From positions 1 through 39,391 of the forward strand of contig CAIVXG010000151.1 in NCBI GenBank assembly GCA_903909815.1: a DNA stretch of 39,391 nt, in the 5' to 3' direction. The translations under genes and the position numbers were made by a program. A model generated the notes under the pieces. That model had not been told where the DNA came from, made no database searches, and saw nothing but the letters and a program-made list of their open reading frames with translations. Shown here one piece after another: positions 17,144-25,361 of this stretch (positions are counted from its first letter, which is position 1; the number at the start of each line of letters is the position of its first letter). The DNA comes from an uncultured beta proteobacterium. Its GTDB lineage: Bacteria; Pseudomonadota; Gammaproteobacteria; Burkholderiales; Burkholderiaceae_C.

Positions 17144-17991
17144 GCTTGCTCCCCAGGTTTCGATGATTCGCCTTGCGCCAGTTTTTCGCCCTTGTAAGTG
17201 GAGTAGAAATAGTGGCCCAGCCGAAAACGATAGTCTTGTGGCGTGCCCTTGTCCCTATCGTAAAGCTGGTTTGCGCGCTTGATCAGTACCAGCGAACATT
17301 CGGCCCACTGAGCGCGCGTGAGTGCGGCCAGTTCATCCACCGAACTCTGACTCAGGCCAGCGCCGAACACGGCTTGTTCCAGAAATGGAGGGCTTCCACC
17401 GCGCAGATTGGATGTGGCGGCTGACATGTGATCGTGTAAGTTCGCGGCAAACATGGCCAGCATCTCACCCAGGTCGTCCTGCGGAATGAAGCTTTCCTTC
17501 ACCAGCACAATCCGTTCGTTCTTACCCTCACCTTCCTGGCGCAACATGCCCTGACCTTCCATGGCCTTCAAGATGGATCCGGGGTGGACGTCCTGCGTGA
17601 CCGATTGCGCCAGGGTTTCGAATGACGGCGCCGGCCCAGTCTTCACCAGCCGTCGCGGTTTGCCATTTTTCTGCACGTAAACGGGATCGCTGATCCACTT
17701 GACGAACACCAGCGATGCAACCGTGCCGGAATGCGCGATCAGATGGCCGCCGCCCTTGCCCAGTTCGCGCACGTCCTTGCGGTGCAGGCCCGAAAGCAGG
17801 CTGACGGCGGAGTCGTTGATCTTTAGCTTGCGCTTTGCCAGTTCGAGTTTCGCCGCCTGGGCAAATACCGGCTTGATCGATTTGATGAACTGAGGGTAAT
17901 TAACCCCTTCCAGCAGGCAATAGCGAACCAGAGGCATCAAGCTTGCCACGCAAGCTTCAAGCACTTCATCACTTTTGAGTTTGGACTGCAT
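17140..17991 (-). CDS. DUF6502 family protein
   Basis: A 283-residue soluble protein without signal peptide or membrane segment. The N-terminal part (LMPLVRYCLLEGVNYPQFI, later SAVSLLSGLHRKDVREL) is the DUF6502 pattern and looks like a winged-helix-type region: a helix followed by a 'ligand of small, variable HTH' layout, which suggests, but does not prove, DNA binding. The last third is helical. It is the first gene of a two-gene unit with DUF5666, a combination seen repeatedly in betaproteobacteria. A regulator paired with an envelope lipoprotein is the simplest reading. The promoter just upstream carries the dyad shared with the acyl carrier protein gene, which this protein might bind. Confidence 0.85.
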   Translation of the reverse strand: MQSKLKSDEVLEACVASLMPLVRYCLLEGVNYPQFIKSIKPVFAQAAKLELAKRKLKINDSAVSLLSGLHRKDVRELGKGGGHLIAHSGTVASLVFVKWISDPVYVQKNGKPRRLVKTGPAPSFETLAQSVTQDVHPGSILKAMEGQGMLRQEGEGKNERIVLVKESFIPQDDLGEMLAMFAANLHDHMSAATSNLRGGSPPFLEQAVFGAGLSQSSVDELAALTRAQWAECSLVLIKRANQLYDRDKGTPQDYRFRLGHYFYSTYKGEKLAQGESSKPGEQA

Positions 17992-18033
17992 GTGGCCGCT
18001 TATTCACCTGTGAACGCTGAAACTTTATAAGAT

Positions 18034-18077
18034 GGAAATATTTCCCATTATATTGCGCGTGCCACGCCGGTTGTCAA
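18034..18077 (-). promoter_or_regulatory. Promoter and dyad operator of the DUF6502-DUF5666 unit
   Basis: On the minus strand there is a perfect TTGACA (18077-18072), a 19-base spacer and a perfect TATAAT (18052-18047), then the perfect 12-base palindrome GGAAATATTTCC (18045-18034) at the expected transcription start. The spacer is longer than the usual 17, so an activator or weak basal activity is possible. The same -10 plus dyad block stands before the acyl carrier protein gene. Confidence 0.7.
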
Positions 18078-18151
18078 GGGCAGTCCAATATCAATTCTGG
18101 CGCCCGCGTGCCACGCTCAAGGTCAGTGCCCCGAGCACCATGTCCTTGTAA

Positions 18152-18187
18152 CTACTTGCTAGACAAGTAGGCCCTGTTGGGTAATAT
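18152..18187 (+). promoter_or_regulatory. Promoter with overlapping inverted repeat, ALDH operon
   Basis: A perfect inverted repeat CTACTTG-CTAGA-CAAGTAG spans 18152-18170. It overlaps a -35 candidate TAGACA (18160-18165), which is followed after 16 bases by TAATAT (18182-18187). The ALDH start codon lies 30 bases further on. A repressor bound to the repeat would block the promoter; GntR-type regulators use sites of this shape, but the binder is unknown. Confidence 0.6.
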
Positions 18188-18217
18188 CCATGCTCCCATT
18201 GCTTCCCTTCACTCCCC

Positions 18218-19747
18218 ATGTCCAACGTCTCCTCCCTTGCCACCGAAGTCGATTCATTGCTGCAACGCCTGGGTGTACCGCACAGCGCGTACCAGGGTGG
18301 CGATCTCGCCGTCTGTTCGCCGCTCAGCGGCTTGCCCATTGCTGCCGTGGCGCAAACCACAGCACTGGAATGCACAGCGGCAATTGCCCGTGCCCACTCG
18401 GCATTTCTGGCCTGGCGCGGCGTGCCCGCGCCCCGGCGCGGCGAACTGGTGCGCCTGCTGGGCGAAGAGTTGCGCGCTGCCAAGGCCGATCTGGGCCTGC
18501 TGGTGACGCTGGAGGCCGGCAAGGTCGGCTCCGAAGGCGCGGGCGAGGTGCAGGAAATGATCGACATCTGCGACTTCGCCGTGGGCCTGTCGCGCCAACT
18601 CTACGGTTGCACCATGGCGACCGAGCGCGCCGAGCACCGCATGATGGAGACCTGGCATCCCCTGGGCGTGTGCGGCGTGATCTCGGCCTTCAATTTTCCG
18701 GTGGCGGTGTGGAGTTGGAACGCCGCGCTGGCGCTGGTCTGTGGCGACGCCGTGGTCTGGAAGCCTTCGGAAAAGACCCCGCTCACCGCGCTGGCCACGA
18801 TGGCGATTGCGCAGCGTGCGCTGGCGCGTTTCGGCGACGCGCCAGCAGGACTGCTGGCGCTGTTGATCGGCCAGCGCGACATCGGCGAACAACTGGTCGA
18901 CGACCGCCGCGTCGCCGTGCTGTCGGCCACGGGCTCCACTGCCATGGGGCGCCAGGTGGCGCCACGGCTTGCGGCGCGCTTCGCCCGCGCCATCCTGGAG
19001 CTTGGCGGCAACAACGCCGCGATAGTCGCGCCCTCTGCCGATCTGGACCTGGCACTGCGCGGCATTGCCTTCGCGGCCATGGGCACAGCGGGCCAGCGCT
19101 GCACTACGCTGCGCCGCTTGTTCGTGCACACCAGCGTCTACGACAGCCTGGTGCCGCGCCTGGCCAAGGTCTATGCCAACGTGCAGGTTGGCGACCCGCG
19201 CATCGCCGGCACGCTGGTGGGGCCGCTGATCGACCGCGCTGCCTTTGAAGGCATGCAAAAGGCGCTGCAGGAAAGCCTGGCGCTGGGTGCCACGGTGCAT
19301 GGTGGCGAACGCGTCGCCGGCATCGCCGGCGACAACGCATATTACGTGCGCCCGGCGCTGGTCGAACTGCAGGCCCATGCCGGTCCGGCACTGCGCGAAA
19401 CCTTCGCTCCCATCCTCTACGTCGTGCGCTATGACTCTTTGGACGACGCTATCGAATGGCACAACGCGGTGGGGGCCGGCCTGTCCTCTTCCATCTTCAC
19501 GCTCAACGTGCGCGAAGCCGAACGATTCATGTCCAGCGCCGGTTCGGACTGCGGCATTGCCAATGTCAACATCGGCCCCAGCGGCGCAGAAATCGGTGGC
19601 GCCTTTGGTGGTGAAAAGGAAACCGGTGGCGGGCGCGAAGCCGGCTCCGACGCCTGGAAGGCCTATATGCGCCGCGCCACCAACACCATCAACTACTCCA
19701 CTGCGCTGCCCCTGGCGCAGGGCGTGACCTTCGACATCGGAGACTGA
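18218..19747 (+). CDS. amaB: ALDH7-family aldehyde dehydrogenase (aminoadipate semialdehyde / piperidine-6-carboxylate dehydrogenase)
   Basis: A 509-residue NAD(P)-dependent aldehyde dehydrogenase. Catalytic Cys is about residue 295 in GTAGQRCTTLRR, the general base Glu about 261 in ELGGNNA, and the oxyanion Asn about 159 in SAFNFPVAV. The stretches EAGKVGSEGAGEVQE, DICDFAVGLSR and GTAGQRCTTLRR are characteristic of ALDH7 (antiquitin), which oxidises alpha-aminoadipate semialdehyde, in equilibrium with piperidine-6-carboxylate, to 2-aminoadipate in lysine and pipecolate breakdown. It is the first gene of a two-gene operon, with the ThDP enzyme starting 3 bases after its stop, and faces an amino-acid oxidase operon. 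The family is certain; the exact substrate rests on family knowledge. No strong Shine-Dalgarno is visible before ATG 18218. Confidence 0.92.
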   Translation: MSNVSSLATEVDSLLQRLGVPHSAYQGGDLAVCSPLSGLPIAAVAQTTALECTAAIARAHSAFLAWRGVPAPRRGELVRLLGEELRAAKADLGLLVTLEAGKVGSEGAGEVQEMIDICDFAVGLSRQLYGCTMATERAEHRMMETWHPLGVCGVISAFNFPVAVWSWNAALALVCGDAVVWKPSEKTPLTALATMAIAQRALARFGDAPAGLLALLIGQRDIGEQLVDDRRVAVLSATGSTAMGRQVAPRLAARFARAILELGGNNAAIVAPSADLDLALRGIAFAAMGTAGQRCTTLRRLFVHTSVYDSLVPRLAKVYANVQVGDPRIAGTLVGPLIDRAAFEGMQKALQESLALGATVHGGERVAGIAGDNAYYVRPALVELQAHAGPALRETFAPILYVVRYDSLDDAIEWHNAVGAGLSSSIFTLNVREAERFMSSAGSDCGIANVNIGPSGAEIGGAFGGEKETGGGREAGSDAWKAYMRRATNTINYSTALPLAQGVTFDIGD

Positions 19748-19750
19748 GCC

Positions 19751-21439
19751 GTGAACGCCAACACCGCACGCACCGGTGGCCAGATCCTGGTCGACCAGCT
19801 CTTGGTGCACGGCGTGGAACAGCTGTTCTGCGTTCCCGGCGAAAGCTTTCTGGCGGTGCTCGACGCGCTACACGATGGGCCAATAGCGGTCAGCGTGTGC
19901 CGCCAGGAAGGGGGCGCGGCCATGATGGCCGAGGCCCAGGGTAAGCTCACCGGGCGCCCCGGCGTGTGCTTTGTCACGCGTGGACCGGGCGCAACCAATG
20001 CCGCGGCGGGCGTGCACATCGCGCACCAGGACTCCACACCCTTGCTGCTGTTCGTGGGCCAGGTGGCACGCGGTGCGCTCGGGCGCGAGGCTTTTCAGGA
20101 GCTCGATTACGGCGCCGTGTTCGCCAGCATGGCCAAATGGGTCGTGCAGATCGACGACCCACAGCGCCTGCCCGAACTGGTGTCGCGCGCCTTTCACGTC
20201 GCCACCTCCGGGCGACCCGGCCCGGTGGTGATCGCGCTGCCTGAAGACGTGCTCACGCAGTTGGCCGTGGTGGCCGACGCCCTGCCCTACGCCGTGACCG
20301 AAACCTTTCCCGGCGCCAAGCAACTCGCAGAGCTTGCGCTGCGCCTGTCACAGGCGCAGCGCCCGTTCGTGATCCTGGGCGGAAGCCGCTGGTCAGAACA
20401 GGCAGTGCAGCAGTTCGCCGGATTTGCACAAGCTTATGCACTGCCGGTGGCCTGTTCGTTTCGACGCCAGATGCTGTTCAGCGCCGAGCATCCGAGCTAC
20501 GCTGGCGATCTGGGCCTGGGGGTAAACCCCCAATTGCTGGCACGCATCCGCGCCTCGGACCTACTGATCCTGGTCGGCGGGCGCTTGTCCGAGGTGCCGT
20601 CTCAGGGCTTTGAGTTGCTTGACATCCCGGCGCCGCAACAGACCCTGGTGCACGTGCATGCTGACGCCGATGAACTGGGCAAGCTGTACCGCGCCGCACA
20701 ATCGATTAACGCCACGCCTCAGGGCTTTGCGCAGGCGCTGTCCACGCTCCAGCCGCCGGCCCCGATCGCCTGGGCCGACGGGACGGCGCAGGCGCACGAG
20801 GATTTCCTGCGCTGGAGCGACCCGACACCCATCCGCATCCCGGGCCCGCTGCAGATGGGCGAGGTGATGCAACAGCTGCGGCATGTGCTGCCAGCCGACA
20901 CGATCTTTTGCAACGGTGCGGGCAACTTCGCCACCTGGGTGCACCGCTTCTGGCCGTTTCGCGCCTTTGCCAGCCAGTTGGCCCCTACCAGTGGCTCCAT
21001 GGGTTACGGTCTGCCTGCCGGCGTGGGCGCAAAACGCCTGTGGCCGCAGCGCGAGGTGGTGGTGTTTGCGGGCGACGGCGATTTCTTGATGCACGGCCAG
21101 GAGTTCGCCACCGCCGTCCAGTACGGACTGCCGATCCTGGTGGTGCTGTTGGACAATGCCATGTACGGCACCATCCGCATGCACCAAGAACGCAGCTACC
21201 CCGGCCGCATCAGCGGCACTCAGTTGAAGAACCCCGACTTCTGCGCCTACGCCCATGCGTTTGGCGGCCACGGCGAGCGTGTTGTGCACACGGAAGAATT
21301 TGGCCCGGCCCTGGCAAGGGCCCGGGCCAGCGGCAAACCGGCCATCCTGCATTGCCTGCTGGACCCGCAGGCCATCACGCCGTCGGGCACGCTGCAAGGC
21401 CTGCGCGATGCCGCGCTAAAGGCGCAGGCAGGTCGTTGA
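19751..21439 (+). CDS. Thiamine diphosphate-dependent enzyme, acetolactate synthase-like
   Basis: A 562-residue enzyme of the ThDP family with the three usual domains. The activating Glu is about residue 53 (VCRQEGGAAMMA), the central domain carries ILGGSRWSEQAV, and the ThDP/Mg site is GDGDFLMHGQE with the Asn of LLDNAMYG about 25 residues on (about 440-470). Start is GTG at 19751 with GGAG a few bases upstream, so translation is coupled to the ALDH gene. There is no regulatory small subunit gene, and branched-chain synthesis is not the context. It probably decarboxylates or ligates a 2-oxo acid formed in the pathway of this locus, but the substrate cannot be read from the sequence. It converges with the solute-binding protein gene, 7 bases between stops. 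Confidence 0.85.
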   Translation: MNANTARTGGQILVDQLLVHGVEQLFCVPGESFLAVLDALHDGPIAVSVCRQEGGAAMMAEAQGKLTGRPGVCFVTRGPGATNAAAGVHIAHQDSTPLLLFVGQVARGALGREAFQELDYGAVFASMAKWVVQIDDPQRLPELVSRAFHVATSGRPGPVVIALPEDVLTQLAVVADALPYAVTETFPGAKQLAELALRLSQAQRPFVILGGSRWSEQAVQQFAGFAQAYALPVACSFRRQMLFSAEHPSYAGDLGLGVNPQLLARIRASDLLILVGGRLSEVPSQGFELLDIPAPQQTLVHVHADADELGKLYRAAQSINATPQGFAQALSTLQPPAPIAWADGTAQAHEDFLRWSDPTPIRIPGPLQMGEVMQQLRHVLPADTIFCNGAGNFATWVHRFWPFRAFASQLAPTSGSMGYGLPAGVGAKRLWPQREVVVFAGDGDFLMHGQEFATAVQYGLPILVVLLDNAMYGTIRMHQERSYPGRISGTQLKNPDFCAYAHAFGGHGERVVHTEEFGPALARARASGKPAILHCLLDPQAITPSGTLQGLRDAALKAQAGR

Positions 21440-21446
21440 AGGGGCT

Positions 21447-22508
21447 TTAGCGCTCGATCGTCTTGTTCCAGCGCGCGTTCCACGCGGGGCGATTCGCATT
21501 CACCGCGTCCCAGTCCAGCGTCACTGCGTTCTTCATCCACTTGCTGATGTCGGCCACCTGAGCCACGCCTTCACCCACGACCGGGGCCTTGGGGTTGGTG
21601 GGGATCTGGCTGCCGAACTGCAGCACGTTGGCCTGGGCGAGAGGGCTCAGGATGAACTCAGCCAGCTTTTGCGACAGCTCGGGCTCGCTGTTTTTCGCGA
21701 TCACGCACTGACCGACCATCAGCACCACCGAGCCCTCCTTGGGCTGGGCGTATTCAACCGGAATGCCCTTGGCCTTAAGCGCGGCCACCGAGGTCGGCGT
21801 CAGCGGGAACAGCGCAGCTTCGCCGGTCTGCACCATCTCGGATATCTTGGCCGAGCTCGGGATGTACTCCAGCACGTTGGGGCCGATGGTGGTGGGCCAG
21901 GCCTTGAAGCCAGGTTCCACGTTCTTGTCGGTGCCACCCTGGATGCGGTTGAACATCAGGAAACCGTGCAGTCCGAAGGACGATGACGACATCGACTGAA
22001 ACACCACCTTGCCCTTGAACTTGGGGTCGGCCAGGTCCATCCACGAAGTCGGCGCCGCCCAGCCCTTTTCCGTGAACATCTTCTTGTTGTAGGCCAGGCC
22101 CGTCATGCCCAGGCTCACGCCGCTGGCCATGTCGCCCTTGAAGCGCGCCGCCGGGTAGATTTCGTTGAGGGCGGCGCTGGGGCGCTGCTTCTCGCACAGG
22201 CCCATACCGATGGCGCGCACCATGATGCCGTCGTCCAGGAACATGACATGCATCTGCGGCTTGTCCTTGTTCGCCTGGGCCTTGGCCAGGATGTCGGAGG
22301 ACGTGCCGGGAACGACCACGACCTTGACGTTGTTAGCCTTCTCGAACGCCGGGAACGCGTACTGCGTGTAAGCCTTCTCCATGGTGCCACCGTTCATGCC
22401 GATGTACAGGGTCTTGGTCTGGGCGTTGCCTGTGCCTGCGCCGAGCAGGGCAGCGCCGGCAACGGCGCCCAGGAGCGCGTGGCGCAGGGTGATGGGGGAG
22501 CGGGTCAT
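21447..22508 (-). CDS. ABC transporter substrate-binding protein, polyamine/opine type (PotD-like)
   Basis: A 353-residue periplasmic binding protein. The signal peptide ends near residue 29 (GAGTGNAQ), and the mature part begins with TLYIGMNGGTMEKAY, then FEKANNVKVVVVPG, as in spermidine/putrescine and opine binders of the PotD class. The ribosome binding site AAAGGAAG is clear. It is the last gene of the minus operon, 50 bases after the FAD oxidase gene, so the substrate of the transporter should be that of the oxidase. The typical acidic and aromatic ligand-binding residues of PotD cannot be checked by eye. Confidence 0.9.
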   Translation of the reverse strand: MTRSPITLRHALLGAVAGAALLGAGTGNAQTKTLYIGMNGGTMEKAYTQYAFPAFEKANNVKVVVVPGTSSDILAKAQANKDKPQMHVMFLDDGIMVRAIGMGLCEKQRPSAALNEIYPAARFKGDMASGVSLGMTGLAYNKKMFTEKGWAAPTSWMDLADPKFKGKVVFQSMSSSSFGLHGFLMFNRIQGGTDKNVEPGFKAWPTTIGPNVLEYIPSSAKISEMVQTGEAALFPLTPTSVAALKAKGIPVEYAQPKEGSVVLMVGQCVIAKNSEPELSQKLAEFILSPLAQANVLQFGSQIPTNPKAPVVGEGVAQVADISKWMKNAVTLDWDAVNANRPAWNARWNKTIER

Positions 22509-22558
22509 GGTGTCTTCCTTTCAAGGGTGGGTGGGAACGGGAAATCGAAAATTCTCAA

Positions 22559-23701
22559 TCAAAGGTCGCTTAGCGCCAGGCTGGCCGCGCTGCGGAAACG
22601 GTCCACGGCAAAGGCGTCTATGGGCGTGCGGCTGCTGCCATCGCGCGCCAGCTCGGCCAGCACCTCGCCTGCGGCCGGACCGATCTGAAAACCTGCGCCG
22701 GAAAAGCCGAAGCCATGGATCAGCCCCGGCGTGGTGGAACTCTTGCCCAACACGGGCTGGCGGTCCGGCATATTGCCCTCGGTGCCGCTCCAGGTGCGGA
22801 TGAAATGCGCGTGGCGCAGGCCTGGCAGCAGCGCGACGGCCTGACGCGACAGCGCTGCCATGGCGCCGCGGTCGGAACGGGCACGGTCGGCATCCAGCGC
22901 CACGCCGGCGCCGCCGCCCAGCACCAGGTTGCCGCGCGCCACCTGTCGGCAATAGATGCCGCCGCCTTCCACGCCCAGGCTCCAGTCCAGGAAATGCGGC
23001 AGCGGTTCGGTCACGGCCATGGCGGGGTGGCCGGACTGCAGCGGCACGGCCTCGCCGAACTGCGCAGCGATGGCGCCGGCCCAGGCGCCGGCGCAGTTCA
23101 GCAGAACAGGAGCCTGCACCTGCAGCAAGGAGCCGGAGCGGAGCCAGAAATGCGCGCCGTCGTGACGCACTTCGTCCAGCGCGCTGTGCTCGAAAATCTG
23201 CGCGCCGGCGCGCCGGGCGGCCTGCGCAAAGGCCGGCGACACGAGGCGCGGATTCGCCTGCCCATCATCAGGACAGAGCGAGCCGCCCACGGCGTTCGTG
23301 CCGAGCCAGGAACAGCGTTGGCGCAGCGCAGCGTTCGAAAGCAGTTGCAGGCCCAAGTCGAAATCCCGGGTCAGATCTCGGTACTGCTCGAGCGACTCCA
23401 GTTCGGCCGCGCTGCGTGCGATCTTGAAGTGGCCGCTGCGGTGGTATTCACCGTCGATGCCGATGCGCTGCGGCAACTCGGCCCAGATGGCATGGGCTCG
23501 CTGCGCCAGCGGCAACTGGCACAGCGCGCGTCCCTGGCGCCGCACGCCGCCGAAGTTGACCCCGCTGGAGCGCGAGCCGCACAGATCGCGCTCCAGCAAC
23601 ACGACCTGCAGCCCCATGCTGCGCAAAGCCAGCGCAGCGGAGCTGCCGACGATGCCGCCGCCGACGATGGCCACGTCGGTTTGAATCACTTTCAAATTCA
23701 T
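22559..23701 (-). CDS. FAD-dependent amino-acid oxidoreductase, DAO family (catalytic beta subunit of an HcnABC/opine-oxidase-like complex)
   Basis: A 380-residue flavoprotein. The start at 23701 was chosen since it overlaps the upstream stop in ATGA and directly precedes the dinucleotide-binding motif VAIVGGGIVGSSAA (about residues 8-21). The longer frame to 23845 is antisense-like leader. The C-terminal GFGFSGAGFQIGPAAG is the second FAD contact of the glycine/sarcosine/D-amino-acid oxidase fold. Together with the two following iron-sulfur proteins it forms a three-part set like HcnABC, octopine/nopaline oxidase and D-hydroxyproline dehydrogenase; in those, this subunit oxidises the amino acid amine. 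The ALDH7 neighbour suggests a lysine-type cyclic or N-alkyl substrate. Confidence 0.88.
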   Translation of the reverse strand: MNLKVIQTDVAIVGGGIVGSSAALALRSMGLQVVLLERDLCGSRSSGVNFGGVRRQGRALCQLPLAQRAHAIWAELPQRIGIDGEYHRSGHFKIARSAAELESLEQYRDLTRDFDLGLQLLSNAALRQRCSWLGTNAVGGSLCPDDGQANPRLVSPAFAQAARRAGAQIFEHSALDEVRHDGAHFWLRSGSLLQVQAPVLLNCAGAWAGAIAAQFGEAVPLQSGHPAMAVTEPLPHFLDWSLGVEGGGIYCRQVARGNLVLGGGAGVALDADRARSDRGAMAALSRQAVALLPGLRHAHFIRTWSGTEGNMPDRQPVLGKSSTTPGLIHGFGFSGAGFQIGPAAGEVLAELARDGSSRTPIDAFAVDRFRSAASLALSDL

Positions 23702-25074
23702 GGACTGTCCTGGGACTGCAGCAGGTGCATCGGTAACGGCTTGATCGGCGCCTGGGCACGCCAGCGCCCCACTTGCTCCAGGGCCTGGCCGCTGGCCTGC
23801 GCCAATATCTCTGCGGCAGCGACGCCGCACATCCGGCCCTGACAACGCCCCATGCCAGCGCGCGACAGGGCCTTGAGACGGTTCATCTCCGTGGCGCCGC
23901 TTTCGCGCACGGTACGCCGCAAATCACCCGCTGTGATGTGTTCGCAGCGACAAACCACCAGTTCATCCGGCGCCTGCGCGGCCCAATCTTGCGGAAACGG
24001 GAACGCCCGCTCCAGACCGGTACGAAAGCGCTGCAGATGCTTCAGCTTTTTTTCCAGCAGGCGCGCGCGCGCCGCGTCCACGGCCAAGCCAACGTCGCCC
24101 ATCATGGTCAGTGCTGCCAACTCCCCGGCCCACTCGGCCGCGTCCGCCCCCATGATGGCGGCGCCGTCGCCTGCCAAGTACACACCGGTGACGCTGGAAC
24201 GCCCGGCCGCATCGCGCTCGGGAAGGTGGGCGCGCTGTTGCGGCGCCCAAGCGAAACGGCAGCCCAGCAGGTCAGCCAACTGCGTTTCCGGACGCAGCGC
24301 ATGGCCCATACCGACGGCGTCGCACTCCAGTTCGCACTCCTGCTCACCGTCATGCCAGATCACCGCGCGCACCCTGGCCTGACCCAGCACGCGCAAGGGG
24401 CGCGCACCACCGTGCAGCGCCACGCCGTGGGCACGCAGCCATGCGACGAAGTACAGGCCCTTGGCCAGCACCGCCGGCTGGGTCAGCAGCGCCGGCAGCG
24501 CCGCGACCTGATCGGCAAGGCTGGCGCTGTCCAGCACCGCCGCCACGTCGACGCCGGCCCGTGCATACTGCCAGGCGATGAGGTAGAGAAGAGGACCCGT
24601 ACCCATGAACACCACGCGCTTGCCGATGGCGCAGCCCTGGAATTTGAGAGCCACCTGCGCGCCGCCCAAACTGTAGACACCGGGCAGCGTCCAGCCCGGG
24701 ACCGGCAGGATGCGATCGGTGGCGCCGGTGGCGACAATGATCTGGCAGTAGGGCAGTTGGCGCGTGGTCTGGCTGAGTCCATGCAGCACGTCAAGCCGTC
24801 CACCCTGGGCGTTCCACACCAGACTGTCGGGGAGCCAGTCCACGGCATGCAGCAGGCCATCTGCCGCCAAGTGCAACTTCGTGGCGCGTCCCGCTTCAAA
24901 ACCGTACAAGGCCCTCGCCGAGCGCTGAAAGTTCGCCGGCGTGCGGCGATAGATCTGGCCACCGGCGCGCGGCGCCTCGTCCACCAGCACGGGGCGCAGT
25001 CCATGGGCCACCAGCGTCTGCGCGGCGCGCACCCCGGCCGGACCGGCACCGACGATGACCGGCTGCGGGCTCAT
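23698..25074 (-). CDS. NAD/FAD-dependent oxidoreductase with C-terminal [2Fe-2S] domain (HcnB/OoxA-like alpha subunit)
   Basis: A 458-residue protein. The N-terminal FAD motif is VGAGPAGVRAA (about 8-18), a second Rossmann motif FMGTGP lies about 156-161 and AGDGAA about 301-306. The C-terminus holds a BFD-like [2Fe-2S] site: Cys 375 and 377 (VCRCEH) and Cys 411 and 416 (GRCQGRMCG). This is the architecture of the large subunit of the HcnABC and opine-oxidase complexes. It overlaps the ferredoxin-like gene upstream by 4 bases and the DAO gene downstream by 4 bases, so stoichiometric synthesis is likely. It probably passes electrons from the catalytic subunit to the respiratory chain. Confidence 0.9.
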   Translation of the reverse strand: MSPQPVIVGAGPAGVRAAQTLVAHGLRPVLVDEAPRAGGQIYRRTPANFQRSARALYGFEAGRATKLHLAADGLLHAVDWLPDSLVWNAQGGRLDVLHGLSQTTRQLPYCQIIVATGATDRILPVPGWTLPGVYSLGGAQVALKFQGCAIGKRVVFMGTGPLLYLIAWQYARAGVDVAAVLDSASLADQVAALPALLTQPAVLAKGLYFVAWLRAHGVALHGGARPLRVLGQARVRAVIWHDGEQECELECDAVGMGHALRPETQLADLLGCRFAWAPQQRAHLPERDAAGRSSVTGVYLAGDGAAIMGADAAEWAGELAALTMMGDVGLAVDAARARLLEKKLKHLQRFRTGLERAFPFPQDWAAQAPDELVVCRCEHITAGDLRRTVRESGATEMNRLKALSRAGMGRCQGRMCGVAAAEILAQASGQALEQVGRWRAQAPIKPLPMHLLQSQDSP

Positions 25075-25361
25075 GCTTCAATGCCCGCGCTGAGCAGCGC
25101 CATGCCGGGCGCTATGAAGGTGGAGCAGGCGCGCAATCGTTCACCCGCTGCCGTTTGCATCCAGCAATCCTGACAGGCACCCATCAGGCAGAAGCCGGCG
25201 CGCGGTGCGCCGCTGAATTCGTTGCGTCGTAGCTGGGCGCTCGCCGTGAGCACGGCAGTCAGCACGGTGTCGCCGACCAGGGCGCTGGCCGGCTGACCGT
25301 CGAGCGTGAAATGGACTACCGGGCGGTGCGTTTCGGCGACGCGATGCAACAGGGGTTTCAT
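25071..25361 (-). CDS. Small [2Fe-2S] protein (HcnA-like gamma subunit)
   Basis: A 96-residue ferredoxin-like protein. Cys 58, 63 and 66 (GFCLMGACQDC) and Cys 79 (LRACST) give a plant-type [2Fe-2S] pattern, and VHFTLDGQPASALVGDTVL is the usual N-terminal beta-grasp. It is the smallest part of the three-subunit dehydrogenase coded here. Overlaps of 4 bases link it to the ABC permease before it and to the FAD protein after it. It is encoded inside the transport operon, so uptake and oxidation are one unit. Confidence 0.9.
   Translation of the reverse strand: MKPLLHRVAETHRPVVHFTLDGQPASALVGDTVLTAVLTASAQLRRNEFSGAPRAGFCLMGACQDCWMQTAAGERLRACSTFIAPGMALLSAGIEA

Noticed and set aside
18254-19810. 518-codon minus-strand frame over the ALDH gene
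   Set aside because: Shadow of the ALDH7 coding strand; composition rich in His/Arg/Gln without any domain.
19751-21439. Name ilvB for the ThDP enzyme
   Set aside because: No small subunit gene and a catabolic setting; the family is shared by many enzymes with other substrates.
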